A stretch of DNA of 11,236 bases from M0108 sp044228695. GTDB lineage: Bacteria; Pseudomonadota; Gammaproteobacteria; Chromatiales; Chromatiaceae. The stretch covers positions 1-11,236 of the forward strand of contig JBGAUK010000106.1 in assembly GCA_044228695.1 (NCBI GenBank). Reading direction: 5' to 3'. Under the pieces are notes generated by a model. It was not told the DNA's origin. It ran no database searches and saw nothing but the letters and a program-made list of their open reading frames with translations. This document shows, in pieces, positions 1-7,011 of this stretch. Numbering within the stretch: position 1 is the stretch's first letter; the number at the start of each line of letters is the position of its first letter. The translations under genes were made by a program, and so were the position numbers.

Positions 1-2351
1 AGGGTCTCGCGGCGCCGCGCCTGCATCATGGCCTGGTGCAGACGGTCAGCGAGTAGCGCGCGATTCGGCAGACCGGTCAGGGTATCGAAATGGGCAAGAT
101 GTTCGAGTTGTTCTTGATGCGACTTGCGCTCGGTGATGTCATGGCCGATCCCGAGAACGCCCACCAAGCGGCCGTCCGGGGTCCGCATCGGCATCTTGGT
201 CGTTTCCAGCAGGATGCGGCGGCCGTCGCTGGCATAGGTGACCCATTCCTCGTTACGGGATATCTCGCCGGCCGCGATGGCGGCGCGGTCATGCTCTCGA
301 AAAGCGTTAGCCAGCTCAATGGGCACCAAGTCGTAGTCGGTTTTGCCGAGGATGTCGCTTTCAGCCGCGCCGACGAAGCGTTCGAACTCCGGATTGCATC
401 CGAGATAGGTGCCGTCAACCGCTTTCAACCAGATCAGATCGGGGATGGTGCTCACCAGGGTATGCAGTTGCGCCCGCTCGTTTTCCAGCGCCTGCCGCGT
501 CCGGCGCTGCTCGCTGATATCGAGGCCGACACCGAGCAGGAAGGTTTGATCGCCGCTGGTACTGCGTCGCCCTTGAAAGTGGTAGGGCAGTTTCCGGCCA
601 TCCTTGGTCTGGATATCCGCCTCGACATCCGCCTGCCCTTGGGCGAATACCCGCTGTACGGCCTCGCCCACCCGCCGCCGGTCGTCGCCGGTAAAGAAGT
701 CCGTGGCCCGCATGGTGGCCAACTCGGCATCGGTGTAGCCGCTAACCTGGTTGAACTGATGATTCCAGCGCACAAAGCGGCCGGTCGCGTCGAACATATA
801 GAACATGCCGGGCAGGGCATTCAGGGCATCCGCGGAAAACTGCTGTTCGGAGAGCAGCGCGCTTTCGGCCTGCTTACGTGCGGTGATGTCGTCATAGAGG
901 CCGAGCACGCCAATGATATTGCCCTCTTCATCCCGCAAAGGGACTTTGGAGGTGCGCAACCAGATGGTCCGGCCATCCGGAGTGGTTTGCGGCTCCTCGA
1001 AGTTGAGTCGGCCCCGCCCGGAGCCCATGACGGCCTGGTCATCGGCCCGGTAGAGGTCGGCCTGCGCGGCCCAGCCCATGGCATAGTCGTCCAGACCGAT
1101 CAACTCCGCCGGGCTTTGCTTGCCGGCGTCGCGCGCAAACGCCGGGTTGCAGCCCAAATAGCGAGACTCCCGGTCCTTCCAGAACACGCGCATCGGCGCC
1201 GTGTCGATGACATCGCGCAGCAGGCCGTGGGCCTGGGACAGGCGGGCCGCCATGTCGGAGAGGGCCGACTGGATCGCCCCCCATTCGTCGTCGCGGGTTG
1301 CCGTGGCCGGCGCCGGGGCGCCGCCGCCGCGGATCTGGGCGATCTGCTCCAATACACCGTTCAGGGGGCGCTGGAGGCTGCGCCGGACAAACCCTATAGC
1401 CAGCAACAGCGAAGCCAGGGCGATGGCGGCGCCGATCCACAGCACCTGGCTGGCGGTTCGCGCCACGATGCTGTGCAGTTCGGCCAGGAAGTGCGCGGCA
1501 CGGCGGTCGGTTTCCTGGTCGAGCCGCTGCAACTCGGCCAGCACCCTGTCGCGCTGGGTTCGATGGGCCTGCAGGATGGTCTCGAACTCCCCCTGGGCGG
1601 TTTGCAGCGCGACCAGGTGTACGCGGTAACCCTCGACCGCGCCGATCATCCGTTGCGTGATTGCCGCCATCTCCGGCGTAACGGCGGCCATCGCCTGCAA
1701 CTGCAGCTTGAGATCGTCCACCATCGCTAGGGGGGCCTCGGCCGAGGCTGGCGCGGATTCCGAGTTTGCCGCGGCTTGGCCGATTTCGCGACCGATCAGC
1801 AGGATGCTCTCGCGATAGCCGATGGTCAGCGCCATGACCTGATCGAGATAATCGGTACTCTTCCCGGCCAGCGTCTGATCGATCAGGGCGCGGCTGGTGA
1901 GCTGATCCAGCGCGGCCAGCCGGTCGAGAAGATACCCTTCGGTACCGGCGATGGCGTCCAAGTTAGCGCCGATGTCGCCGCAGCTCCCCAAGAGATGCTG
2001 GGTGGTCAGGGCAAGCCCGGCGATGGATTCGGCTAGCGCGGGGTCGGCGGCGGCGCCGGCGAGTGCGGCAAGTTGCGCATCAATCCGGCCGGTTTCGCCT
2101 GAGGAGCCATTCCGGTGGTGGCAACCGCGGATGGCGGCATCCAGATCGGAGAGCCCGATCGCCACCTCACGGCCCAGCGCCGCGTTGGCGAAGACGCCCG
2201 TCATCTCCTTGTGGGCGATCTCGGTGGAGAGGCCATCGATGCGGCCGTAGGCCAGCCAGACAATGACGGCGATCAGCGCCAGCGCCACCGCGTTGGCAAA
2301 CGCCAGCGCGATGAGCCGGCTGCCGATTCCCCAGGGAAATGATTGGCGCAT
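1..2351 (-). CDS. Membrane PAS-PAS-PAS-GGDEF sensor, probable diguanylate cyclase (C-terminus beyond window)
   Basis: Seen: 783 codons are open from ATG at 2351 to the left edge. Residues 13-35 form a TM segment, about 36-302 a helical, presumably periplasmic domain, and 303-322 a second TM (VLWIGAAIALASLLLAIGFV) followed by a HAMP-like linker with DDEWGAI. Three PAS/PAC units follow at about 376-495, 499-618 and 623-742; the first and third close with DDITARK and HDITERK. From about 746 the text EHLAHFDTLTGLPNRALLAD is the classic start of a GGDEF domain. Family knowledge: GGDEF domains make cyclic-di-GMP from GTP, with PAS and periplasmic parts as sensors. The GGDEF signature itself lies outside the window, so cyclase activity is unproven, and an EAL domain could follow. 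The gene starts 30 bases after the binding-protein gene and is probably co-transcribed with it. The start has only a weak GGGA-type ribosome binding site. Confidence 0.93.
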   Translation of the reverse strand, partial: MRQSFPWGIGSRLIALAFANAVALALIAVIVWLAYGRIDGLSTEIAHKEMTGVFANAALGREVAIGLSDLDAAIRGCHHRNGSSGETGRIDAQLAALAGAAADPALAESIAGLALTTQHLLGSCGDIGANLDAIAGTEGYLLDRLAALDQLTSRALIDQTLAGKSTDYLDQVMALTIGYRESILLIGREIGQAAANSESAPASAEAPLAMVDDLKLQLQAMAAVTPEMAAITQRMIGAVEGYRVHLVALQTAQGEFETILQAHRTQRDRVLAELQRLDQETDRRAAHFLAELHSIVARTASQVLWIGAAIALASLLLAIGFVRRSLQRPLNGVLEQIAQIRGGGAPAPATATRDDEWGAIQSALSDMAARLSQAHGLLRDVIDTAPMRVFWKDRESRYLGCNPAFARDAGKQSPAELIGLDDYAMGWAAQADLYRADDQAVMGSGRGRLNFEEPQTTPDGRTIWLRTSKVPLRDEEGNIIGVLGLYDDITARKQAESALLSEQQFSADALNALPGMFYMFDATGRFVRWNHQFNQVSGYTDAELATMRATDFFTGDDRRRVGEAVQRVFAQGQADVEADIQTKDGRKLPYHFQGRRSTSGDQTFLLGVGLDISEQRRTRQALENERAQLHTLVSTIPDLIWLKAVDGTYLGCNPEFERFVGAAESDILGKTDYDLVPIELANAFREHDRAAIAAGEISRNEEWVTYASDGRRILLETTKMPMRTPDGRLVGVLGIGHDITERKSHQEQLEHLAHFDTLTGLPNRALLADRLHQAMMQARRRET

Positions 2352-2381
2352 GGCCAACGTCCCGGGATCAGGGGCCAGGAG

Positions 2382-3365
2382 TCAGGGCTGTTGCCTGACC
2401 AGCGTCGCGCCGTGCAAAACGGCGGGTCGTGGCAAGATGCCCCCGCGCTCCAAGGCGGTGACGTTGATGAGGCGCTGCCCGCGGCTGTTCCGCGTTACCG
2501 GAATGCCGGTCACCGCCTGACCGCGCATCGCCCGCAAGAGCATCTCGGCCGAAAGCTCGCCCTGTTCCTGGCCGGTCTTGATCAAGGCGGCCCACGCACC
2601 CTGCTCCACCTGGTAGCGATTGCCGCCGAGAATGGGCTTGTTGAACACGCGCTGGACCAAGGGAAAGACCTCCTTGTAGGTCTGGGCCTTGCCATCCTGG
2701 TCCAAAATGCCCTCCAGGCTATCCACGAAGAGCACGTCACAATGGGCGTCGAGGGATGGGCCGAGGGCCTCGATCCGACGGTTGTCGTTAACATGATGAA
2801 ACCCGGCGACCGCGACCGGGTAGCTGGCCTGCTCGGCCTCCACCTGGGTGCGCAAGGCCCGTCCGGGAGGGACATCGGCGGTCATGAAGCAGGCGTTGCG
2901 GATCGACGGCACGATCTGCTTGATGAAGGCAAGCGATTCGCGCACATGGGCGCGTTCGAGAACCCCCGAGACATGGGCGTTGGGAAGGCCGTATTTTTCC
3001 GCCGCGGCATTGACGCCGTTGAACATGACGGGCGTCGTGGTCTTGTCCTTCAGGTAAGGCAGGACGAACATGGTCACGGCGTCGTCGTCGGCCGTGATCA
3101 CGCCCTGGGGTTGCAGCGACTGGAACAGCGCAAAGGCCTCCTCGGCCTTGTCCGGCCCGCCTTCGCGGTGGGCCTTGGTGTTCATGTGGAAATAGGTGAT
3201 TTCGCTGGAGGACCGCAGCACAGTCTCGATGCCTTCCCGGATCTCCTTCACCCAGGGGTTCTCTTCCTCGTAGCTCATGACCACGAGCACCTTGAACTCT
3301 GCCGCTGCCGCCAGGCCGGACACCAGCAGCAAGGAGATGCATAAGGATGCGATGAGGGATTTCAT
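2382..3365 (-). CDS. Periplasmic ABC-type substrate-binding protein (COG2984-like)
   Basis: Seen: 327 residues from the ATG at 3365. This start is preferred over an in-frame ATG 69 bases upstream because it places a clean signal peptide at the N-terminus (MKSLIASLCISLLLVSGLAA, cleavage near AAA/EF at residue 22-23). The mature protein opens with a beta strand, KVLVVMSYEEENPWVKEIREG, and contains GVITADDDAVT, TPVMFNGVN and KPILGGNRYQVEQGAWAAL, a pattern typical of two-lobed periplasmic binding proteins of the COG2984/ABC_sub_bind type. No transporter permease or ATPase gene is present. The next gene is a PAS-GGDEF sensor 30 bases downstream, so the protein probably delivers a bound ligand to that sensor's periplasmic domain rather than to a transporter; this is inference. 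A weak promoter may lie at 3415-3441 (minus-strand TTGTCA, 15 bases, TATGCA). The ligand cannot be read from the sequence. Confidence 0.85.
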   Translation of the reverse strand: MKSLIASLCISLLLVSGLAAAAEFKVLVVMSYEEENPWVKEIREGIETVLRSSSEITYFHMNTKAHREGGPDKAEEAFALFQSLQPQGVITADDDAVTMFVLPYLKDKTTTPVMFNGVNAAAEKYGLPNAHVSGVLERAHVRESLAFIKQIVPSIRNACFMTADVPPGRALRTQVEAEQASYPVAVAGFHHVNDNRRIEALGPSLDAHCDVLFVDSLEGILDQDGKAQTYKEVFPLVQRVFNKPILGGNRYQVEQGAWAALIKTGQEQGELSAEMLLRAMRGQAVTGIPVTRNSRGQRLINVTALERGGILPRPAVLHGATLVRQQP

Positions 3366-3525
3366 CCAGACCGCCGCGGAAAAGAGCGGCACAGGCAGCA
3401 CAGATTGACGGTCTTGCATAATCTTAGCAGCCACTTGACAAAGGAAGACGGAGGGCTACTGCGCATTCTACCTCATGCCCCGGCTACCCGCACCCGCCGC
3501 CAGACGCGCAAGATCATTGAGCGAC

Positions 3526-3888
3526 CTAATTTCCGCCAGCCCCCAGCCCTCGCCTGAGCGCGATCATTCGCGTCTCCGGTGGAATCACTTGCGAAAAACC
3601 GATGCCCTGCACCCCCGGGACGCTGTCCTGGGCCCGAAGTTTCTCAACGTAGGCCTGCCACGCGCGGCGATCAACCGCGTGGGATGCGGCAAGGAAACCC
3701 CCTCCGCCCTTGAGAAGCAGGGCATAGGCATTGAGTCGGTCCGGGAGCTTGAGCGTGACCTGGTCGCTGGTGGCCGCGAATTCGTTCGTCGCCTCCTGTT
3801 CGTTGGCCTTCTTGACCTCAAGGCTGGCCACCATCGTCAAGACAAGCCCAACAGCCAGTGCGATCCAGGGAGACAACGTCAGCTTCAT
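3526..3888 (-). pseudogene. Truncated CHASE-domain sensor (N-terminal half only)
   Basis: Seen: 120 codons from ATG at 3888, with a good ribosome binding site (AGGAA, 7 bases upstream). Residues 7-23 form an N-terminal membrane anchor. The following extracellular part has RLNAYALLLKGGGGFLAAS, AWQAYVEKLRAQ and PGVQGIGFSQVIPP, which match the first half of CHASE domains (sensory domains of histidine kinases and diguanylate cyclases). The match stops near residue 104; the remaining residues (RMIALRRGLGAGGN) do not look like CHASE and run into a stop. There is no second TM, kinase or GGDEF output. Family knowledge: CHASE domains are roughly 200 residues long and are followed by a TM and cytoplasmic output domains. 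The gene therefore appears to have lost its 3' part by a deletion near 3560-3575. The fragment may still be expressed as a short membrane peptide. Confidence 0.75.
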
Positions 3889-3925
3889 GGGTAATTCCTG
3901 GGTAGATGGGCTCCGTGGCCTCCCC

Positions 3926-4069
3926 TCAGGGCGTCATCCGTACCACCCCGGAGACGATCCCCAGGATCTCGATCTCCTCATGCCGGAGGTACAGCGGCGC
4001 CATCTCGGGATTACTCCAGCCCCAGGGGTTCGAGGCGGGGGTCTCAGAAAAGGCGGGGCCGTTTGGGCA
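3926..4069 (-). pseudogene. C-terminal fragment resembling an S24/LexA-like repressor
   Basis: Seen: 47 codons open after an in-frame TGA, with no plausible start codon or ribosome binding site at the 5' end. The end reads SNPEMAPLYLRHEEIEILG followed by IVSGVVRMTP and a stop. A pattern of S-N-P, then P-x-x-L, then an acidic stretch and I-x-G-x-V-x-G-x-V-R is what I expect at the C-terminus of peptidase S24 domains (LexA, UmuD, CI-type phage repressors). The catalytic Ser and Lys regions are absent. It lies next to the phage-derived cassette, so it could be what remains of the prophage repressor. It is too short for certainty and may be a chance open frame. Confidence 0.35.
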
Positions 4070-4126
4070 TCATGTAGACGACGGGGGCATCGGCGGCTCC
4101 GGCGGGGGGTGACAGGCGTTGGCGGC

Positions 4127-4138
4127 AGGCGCGCGCCT
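4127..4138. repeat. 12-base perfect palindrome AGGCGCGCGCCT
   Basis: Seen: a self-complementary 12-mer in the 170 bases upstream of the endolysin gene. It could be an operator or simply reflect local GC richness. A small tandem repeat, CCGTCCAT at 4165-4172 and 4174-4181, lies just downstream. I see no convincing sigma-70 promoter in this stretch. Confidence 0.3.
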
Positions 4139-4216
4139 CTCCCTTTGGCGAATTCTCCTCCCTACCGTCCATTCCGTCCATAACCCGCCCGACCGGCCCG
4201 CCTCTCTCATGAATGA

Positions 4217-4239
4217 TGGCTCCCATTACCACGGAGCCA
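4217..4239 (+). promoter_or_regulatory. Hairpin enclosing the endolysin Shine-Dalgarno
   Basis: Seen: TGGCTCC (4217-4223) and GGAGCCA (4233-4239) are perfect inverted repeats around a 9-base loop. The 3' arm contains GGAG (4233-4236), the only good Shine-Dalgarno for the ATG at 4243. In RNA the stem would hide the ribosome binding site, so translation of the lysis enzyme would be low until the hairpin is opened. The regulatory effect is inferred. Confidence 0.5.
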
Positions 4240-4242
4240 CTC

Positions 4243-4749
4243 ATGCAAACCTTCCCCGACTGCATTGCCCACGTCCTCGCCGCTGAAGGCGGTCTCATCA
4301 ACGACCCCAAGGACCCCGGCGGGGTCACCAAGTTTGGCATCAGCCAGCGCAGCTATCCCGCCCTCGACATCCGCGCCCTGACCCTGGACGACGCCAAGGC
4401 GATCTACCAGCGCGATTACTGGGCACCGATCCAGGGCGAGGCCCTCCCCGCGGGCCTCGACCTCCTGGTCCTGGATCACGCCGTCAACGCCGGCCCGGCC
4501 CGCGCCGTCCGCCTCCTGCAGGGCCTGGTCGGTGTCCCCGAGGATGGCGTCATGGGCCCCATCACCCTGGCCGGGGTTGCCATCGCCGACCGCGACGACC
4601 TCATCGCGCGCTACACCGCACTGCGCCTGGACTTCTACCGCGACCTGCCGACCTGGCGCCACTTCGGCGCCGGCTGGTCGCGCCGGGTCCACCGCGCCCG
4701 CCGCGCCGCTCTGGCCCTGGCCCATGCCTCGGAACCCCAGGCGGCATGA
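4243..4749 (+). CDS. Phage endolysin, N-acetylmuramidase of the GH108 type with PG_binding_3 domain
   Basis: Seen: 168 residues. Near the N-terminus AAEGGLINDPKDPGGVTKFG (E15 in the EGG motif) is the signature of the GH108 family (COG3926), in which this Glu is catalytic. The C-terminal half, with YWAPIQGEALPAGLDLLVLD, AVNAGPARAVRLLQ and DGVMGPIT, matches the family's peptidoglycan-binding domain. Length is usual for the family. Role: cleaves the glycan strands of peptidoglycan to lyse the host cell; there is no signal peptide, so it needs a holin. An in-frame ATG 30 bases upstream has only pyrimidine-rich DNA before it, whereas the chosen ATG follows GGAG by 6 bases. That Shine-Dalgarno lies in a hairpin. 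The holin-like gene follows after an intrinsic terminator. Confidence 0.92.
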   Translation: MQTFPDCIAHVLAAEGGLINDPKDPGGVTKFGISQRSYPALDIRALTLDDAKAIYQRDYWAPIQGEALPAGLDLLVLDHAVNAGPARAVRLLQGLVGVPEDGVMGPITLAGVAIADRDDLIARYTALRLDFYRDLPTWRHFGAGWSRRVHRARRAALALAHASEPQAA

Positions 4750-4773
4750 TTTCACGACGTTCCTCCGTAGTTA

Positions 4774-4828
4774 GGCCACGGGAGCGCGGCGGAGTCGTGC
4801 CCCTCCGCGTTGACGTGGCCCCTTTTTT
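4774..4828 (+). terminator. Intrinsic terminator between endolysin and holin genes
   Basis: Seen: outer stem GGCCACG (4774-4780) with CGTGGCC (4814-4820), inner stem GCGGAG (4789-4794) with CTCCGC (4803-4808), then six T at 4823-4828. The T-run ends only 2 bases before the GGGAG ribosome binding site of the next gene, leaving no room for a promoter between terminator and start codon. Confidence 0.7.
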
Positions 4829-4843
4829 CCGGGAGACCCACCC

Positions 4844-5017
4844 ATGAATCGCAACTGGCGATCCCTCCTCACCGAGCCGAGCACCTGGCGCGGCCTGGTA
4901 TGGCTCCTCCCCGCCGCCGGTCTGGCCGTCAGCCCGGACCAGCAGGCCGCCATCGCCGCCGCCGGCATGGCCATCGCGGGCGCCATCGGCGCCTTCTTCA
5001 CTGACCAACAAGACTAA
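4844..5017 (+). CDS. Small holin-like membrane protein
   Basis: Seen: 57 residues. After a polar N-terminus (MNRNWRSLLTEPSTWR) comes a hydrophobic segment at about 17-29 (GLVWLLPAAGLAV), a short turn SPDQQ, and a second segment at about 35-52 (AAIAAAGMAIAGAIGAFF), with a charged end (TDQQD). The turn with SPDQ and the Gly/Ala-rich second helix ending in GAFF resemble small phage holins and holin-like proteins. Role by inference: permeabilises the inner membrane so that the neighbouring endolysin can reach peptidoglycan. Start supported by GGGAG 8 bases upstream. The gene follows a terminator directly. A small structural membrane protein cannot be excluded because sequence identity in this class is weak. 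Confidence 0.75.
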   Translation: MNRNWRSLLTEPSTWRGLVWLLPAAGLAVSPDQQAAIAAAGMAIAGAIGAFFTDQQD

Positions 5018-5054
5018 ACCTCAACCTCCACCCACCCACTGACAGGCCCTCATC

Positions 5055-6527
5055 ATGTCCAAATCCAGCACTTCCTTCCGCGTCTTCCACCCGGATACCA
5101 ACAGCATCAGCGCCCTGGCCCTCTTCGACGCCACCGGCGCCAGCCTCACGCCTGCGAGCCTGGTGGACGGCACCGACAACCCCGCCGGCTTCCTGTCCAA
5201 GGTCATCATCTTCGCCGCCGGCAGCGAGCCCCTCTTTGCCACGCCCACCTTTACTAACCCCGCCGCGCCCGTCTCGGTGTACCTGACGCGCGTTGAGGGC
5301 CTGGACCATTACCAGGTCATCGATGAGTCCATCTTCGACAGCGCCAACCCGGGCCGTCCGACCCCCGCCGTCACCGCCGCGCAGGAATACCTGCTCTACG
5401 AGACCCTGGCCAACGCCGCCAATGGTGGCAGCCTCTGGACCGTCAAGACGCCCGCTGCCCCCGTCTCCATCGTCAAGGCCCGCGGTAAGGACCCCATCAC
5501 CGGGGAGACCCTGGAAGGCAATGACATCCTCTTCCGCTGGCAGGGCAAATGCCCGAGCCTGATCCAGGTCGAGGCCGACGTGGAGGACATCACCGATCCG
5601 CGCGGCTGGGTGCCCGTGGAGCTCGAAAACGTCACCACCTACGCCGAGTCCTCCGTCGGCCTCTCCCTGGTCCAGTCCCTCGACCAGATCGTCCCCCGCG
5701 ACGGCATGGGCCACGCGGTGGGCCTGCGGATGCGTTACAACGTCTCCGGCGATCCGGGCGCCTGGGTGACCCTGCCCAGCGAATTCTTCCAGTTCGACAT
5801 GGCTGCCCCCATGCCGTGTGTGTCCCTGACCTCCACCCTGCTGCGTGACCGTCAGGACGTCATCTCCGACCTGGTGGAGTTGCATTGGGTCAAGGACCCG
5901 GTGTCCCCCGGCACCGGCGTCGAGATTTTCGTCACGGATTTCGTGGGCAAGAAACACTCGGTGTACACCAGCAACGGCGCCGAGCTGTCCGTCCGCCTGG
6001 AGAACATCTCCCGCTTCGTCGTCCAAGACGAAGGCCCGGCGGTCGCCCGGCCCTATCGCTTCCACATCGTCGCCACCAACCTCAGCGCCAAGTCGAGCGA
6101 AACCTACGCCAGCCCCATCAACATCACCTCCAAGGTCAAGGCCGTCGTGCCGCCGACGCCCGACGAGGTGGCCGGCACCGCCCGTGACGTCCTCTACGCC
6201 GTGTTGAAAGCGGAAGTCTTCGCCGACGTGCTGACCGCGTTGGGCGCCCTGCCCGCCGAGGGCCAAACCATCGTCAACAGCGCTTGCGACCACATCCTGC
6301 TCAAGATCAAGGACGTGATCGCCAAGGGCGGCAGCGTGGATCTTAGCGACTTCGGCGTCTTCGCCGCCAAGTGGACCAGTGAGCGCCTGGGCCGCAACCC
6401 GAGCAACGGCGAGCCGGTCATCACCCCGGCTTACCGCTCCTTGGGCTTTGCTCCCAGCACGGGCTTCAAGGCCGGCGTCAAGGCCGGTTCCATCATGACC
6501 GACGCCCAGGCCAAGGCCGCGGCGTAA
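5055..6527 (+). CDS. Tail-like beta-sandwich protein with C-terminal HU/IHF-like domain
   Basis: Seen: 490 residues, no signal peptide or TM. Residues 1-150 are beta-rich and unfamiliar. Two regions at about 157-250 (starting DILFRWQGKCPSLIQVEADV) and 256-355 (with LVELHWVKDP and a strand-rich end) look like FN3/Ig-type sandwiches. After a helical linker, about 389-478 align with HU: KIKDVIAKGGSVDLSDFGVF, then ERLGRNPSNGEPV (the HU arm with its Arg-Asn-Pro tip, N448-P449) and LGFAPSTGFKAGV. The end is TDAQAKAAA. A paralogue of the second half lies at 8199-9530, ending similarly. Role by inference: a virion tail component that may contact DNA. I know no named family for this combination. The start has a weak AGG-type site. 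A minus-strand frame across the whole gene is longer but lacks any domain and is rejected. Confidence 0.85.
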   Translation: MSKSSTSFRVFHPDTNSISALALFDATGASLTPASLVDGTDNPAGFLSKVIIFAAGSEPLFATPTFTNPAAPVSVYLTRVEGLDHYQVIDESIFDSANPGRPTPAVTAAQEYLLYETLANAANGGSLWTVKTPAAPVSIVKARGKDPITGETLEGNDILFRWQGKCPSLIQVEADVEDITDPRGWVPVELENVTTYAESSVGLSLVQSLDQIVPRDGMGHAVGLRMRYNVSGDPGAWVTLPSEFFQFDMAAPMPCVSLTSTLLRDRQDVISDLVELHWVKDPVSPGTGVEIFVTDFVGKKHSVYTSNGAELSVRLENISRFVVQDEGPAVARPYRFHIVATNLSAKSSETYASPINITSKVKAVVPPTPDEVAGTARDVLYAVLKAEVFADVLTALGALPAEGQTIVNSACDHILLKIKDVIAKGGSVDLSDFGVFAAKWTSERLGRNPSNGEPVITPAYRSLGFAPSTGFKAGVKAGSIMTDAQAKAAA

Positions 6528-6546
6528 ACCCCGCGTCAACCACCAC

Positions 6547-6581
6547 ACCGCCCGCGCGTGAGCGCGTGGCGGTCTTTTTTT
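6547..6581 (+). terminator. Intrinsic terminator before the gp80-like gene
   Basis: Seen: ACCGCC (6547-6552) pairs with GGCGGT (6568-6573); inside it CGCG (6555-6558) pairs with CGCG (6563-6566) around a TGAG tetraloop; seven T follow at 6575-6581. Two bases after the T-run comes TGGAG, the ribosome binding site of the next gene. The layout is the same as at 4774-4828. Confidence 0.8.
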
Positions 6582-6597
6582 GCCTGGAGTCCGCCCC

Positions 6598-7005
6598 ATG
6601 AACGCCACCGACAGCCTGGAAGCCAGCATTGGCAACGCCCTCTTCCTCAACCAGCCCCTCGCCATCGCCCAATGGAACGTCCACCTCTACAGCGTCGCAC
6701 CCAGCGATGACGGCCTCGGCGGCACCGAGATCACCGGCGCCAGCTATGCCCCCGTGCGCTGCGATCCCGGCGCCGAGCGCTGGGCCAAGGACGCCAACCA
6801 GACCAGCGGCGCCACCGTGTTCCGTAACCTGGCCCCGATCCAGTTCCCCACCGCCACCACCGCTTGGCCCTCGATCACCACCGTGGTCCTCAAGGACCAG
6901 GACGGCACCCCCCGTCTCGTCGTCCCGCTGACCGCCCCCAAGCCCGTCGCCCCCGGCGATGTCCCGGTCTTCCTGGCCGGCGAACTCGAAATTCACATCG
7001 GATAA
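6598..7005 (+). CDS. Phage tail-fibre-like protein (gp80-type)
   Basis: Seen: 135 residues. SLEASIGNALFLNQPLAIA, WNVHLYSVAPSDDGLGGTEI, then GASYAPV, VFRNLAPIQFPTAT, AWPSITTVVLKDQDG, LTAPKPVAPGDVPVFLAG and ELEIHIG follow the order of a common phage protein type, in which a short N-terminal helix with a hydrophobic anchor precedes a beta fold with a GTEVSGGGYAR-like, FPxAT, W-x-x-V/I-T and GD-x-P/x-F signature. These are minor virion proteins encoded near tail fibres; gp80-type tail-fibre protein is the nearest name I know. It probably decorates or links the fibre or baseplate. The start is supported by GGAG 8 bases upstream, directly after an intrinsic terminator. The next gene begins 6 bases after the stop. 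Confidence 0.7.
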   Translation: MNATDSLEASIGNALFLNQPLAIAQWNVHLYSVAPSDDGLGGTEITGASYAPVRCDPGAERWAKDANQTSGATVFRNLAPIQFPTATTAWPSITTVVLKDQDGTPRLVVPLTAPKPVAPGDVPVFLAGELEIHIG

Positions 7006-7011
7006 GCCGCC

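Noticed and set aside
90..1730. Plus-strand 546-codon open frame
   Set aside because: Antisense shadow of the PAS-GGDEF sensor, whose PAS and GGDEF motifs are unmistakable on the minus strand.
2343..3344. Plus-strand 333-codon open frame
   Set aside because: Antisense shadow of the substrate-binding protein, which has a signal peptide and family motifs.
3366..3434. Earlier in-frame start for the substrate-binding protein
   Set aside because: It would put 23 polar residues before a perfect signal peptide and lacks a ribosome binding site.
3435..3440. TTGACA box on the plus strand
   Set aside because: No acceptable -10 at 16-18 bases and no plus-strand gene downstream.
4213..4242. Earlier in-frame start for the endolysin (ATGATG)
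   Set aside because: It is preceded by pyrimidine-rich DNA with no ribosome binding site; the ATG at 4243 has GGAG at proper spacing and starts where the family starts.
4998..6665. Minus-strand 555-codon open frame across the first HU-fusion gene
   Set aside because: It is antisense to a gene with clear domain content and good context. Its product is a Gly/Asp/Val/His-rich low-complexity sequence without any recognisable motif, as expected opposite C/G-ending codons.
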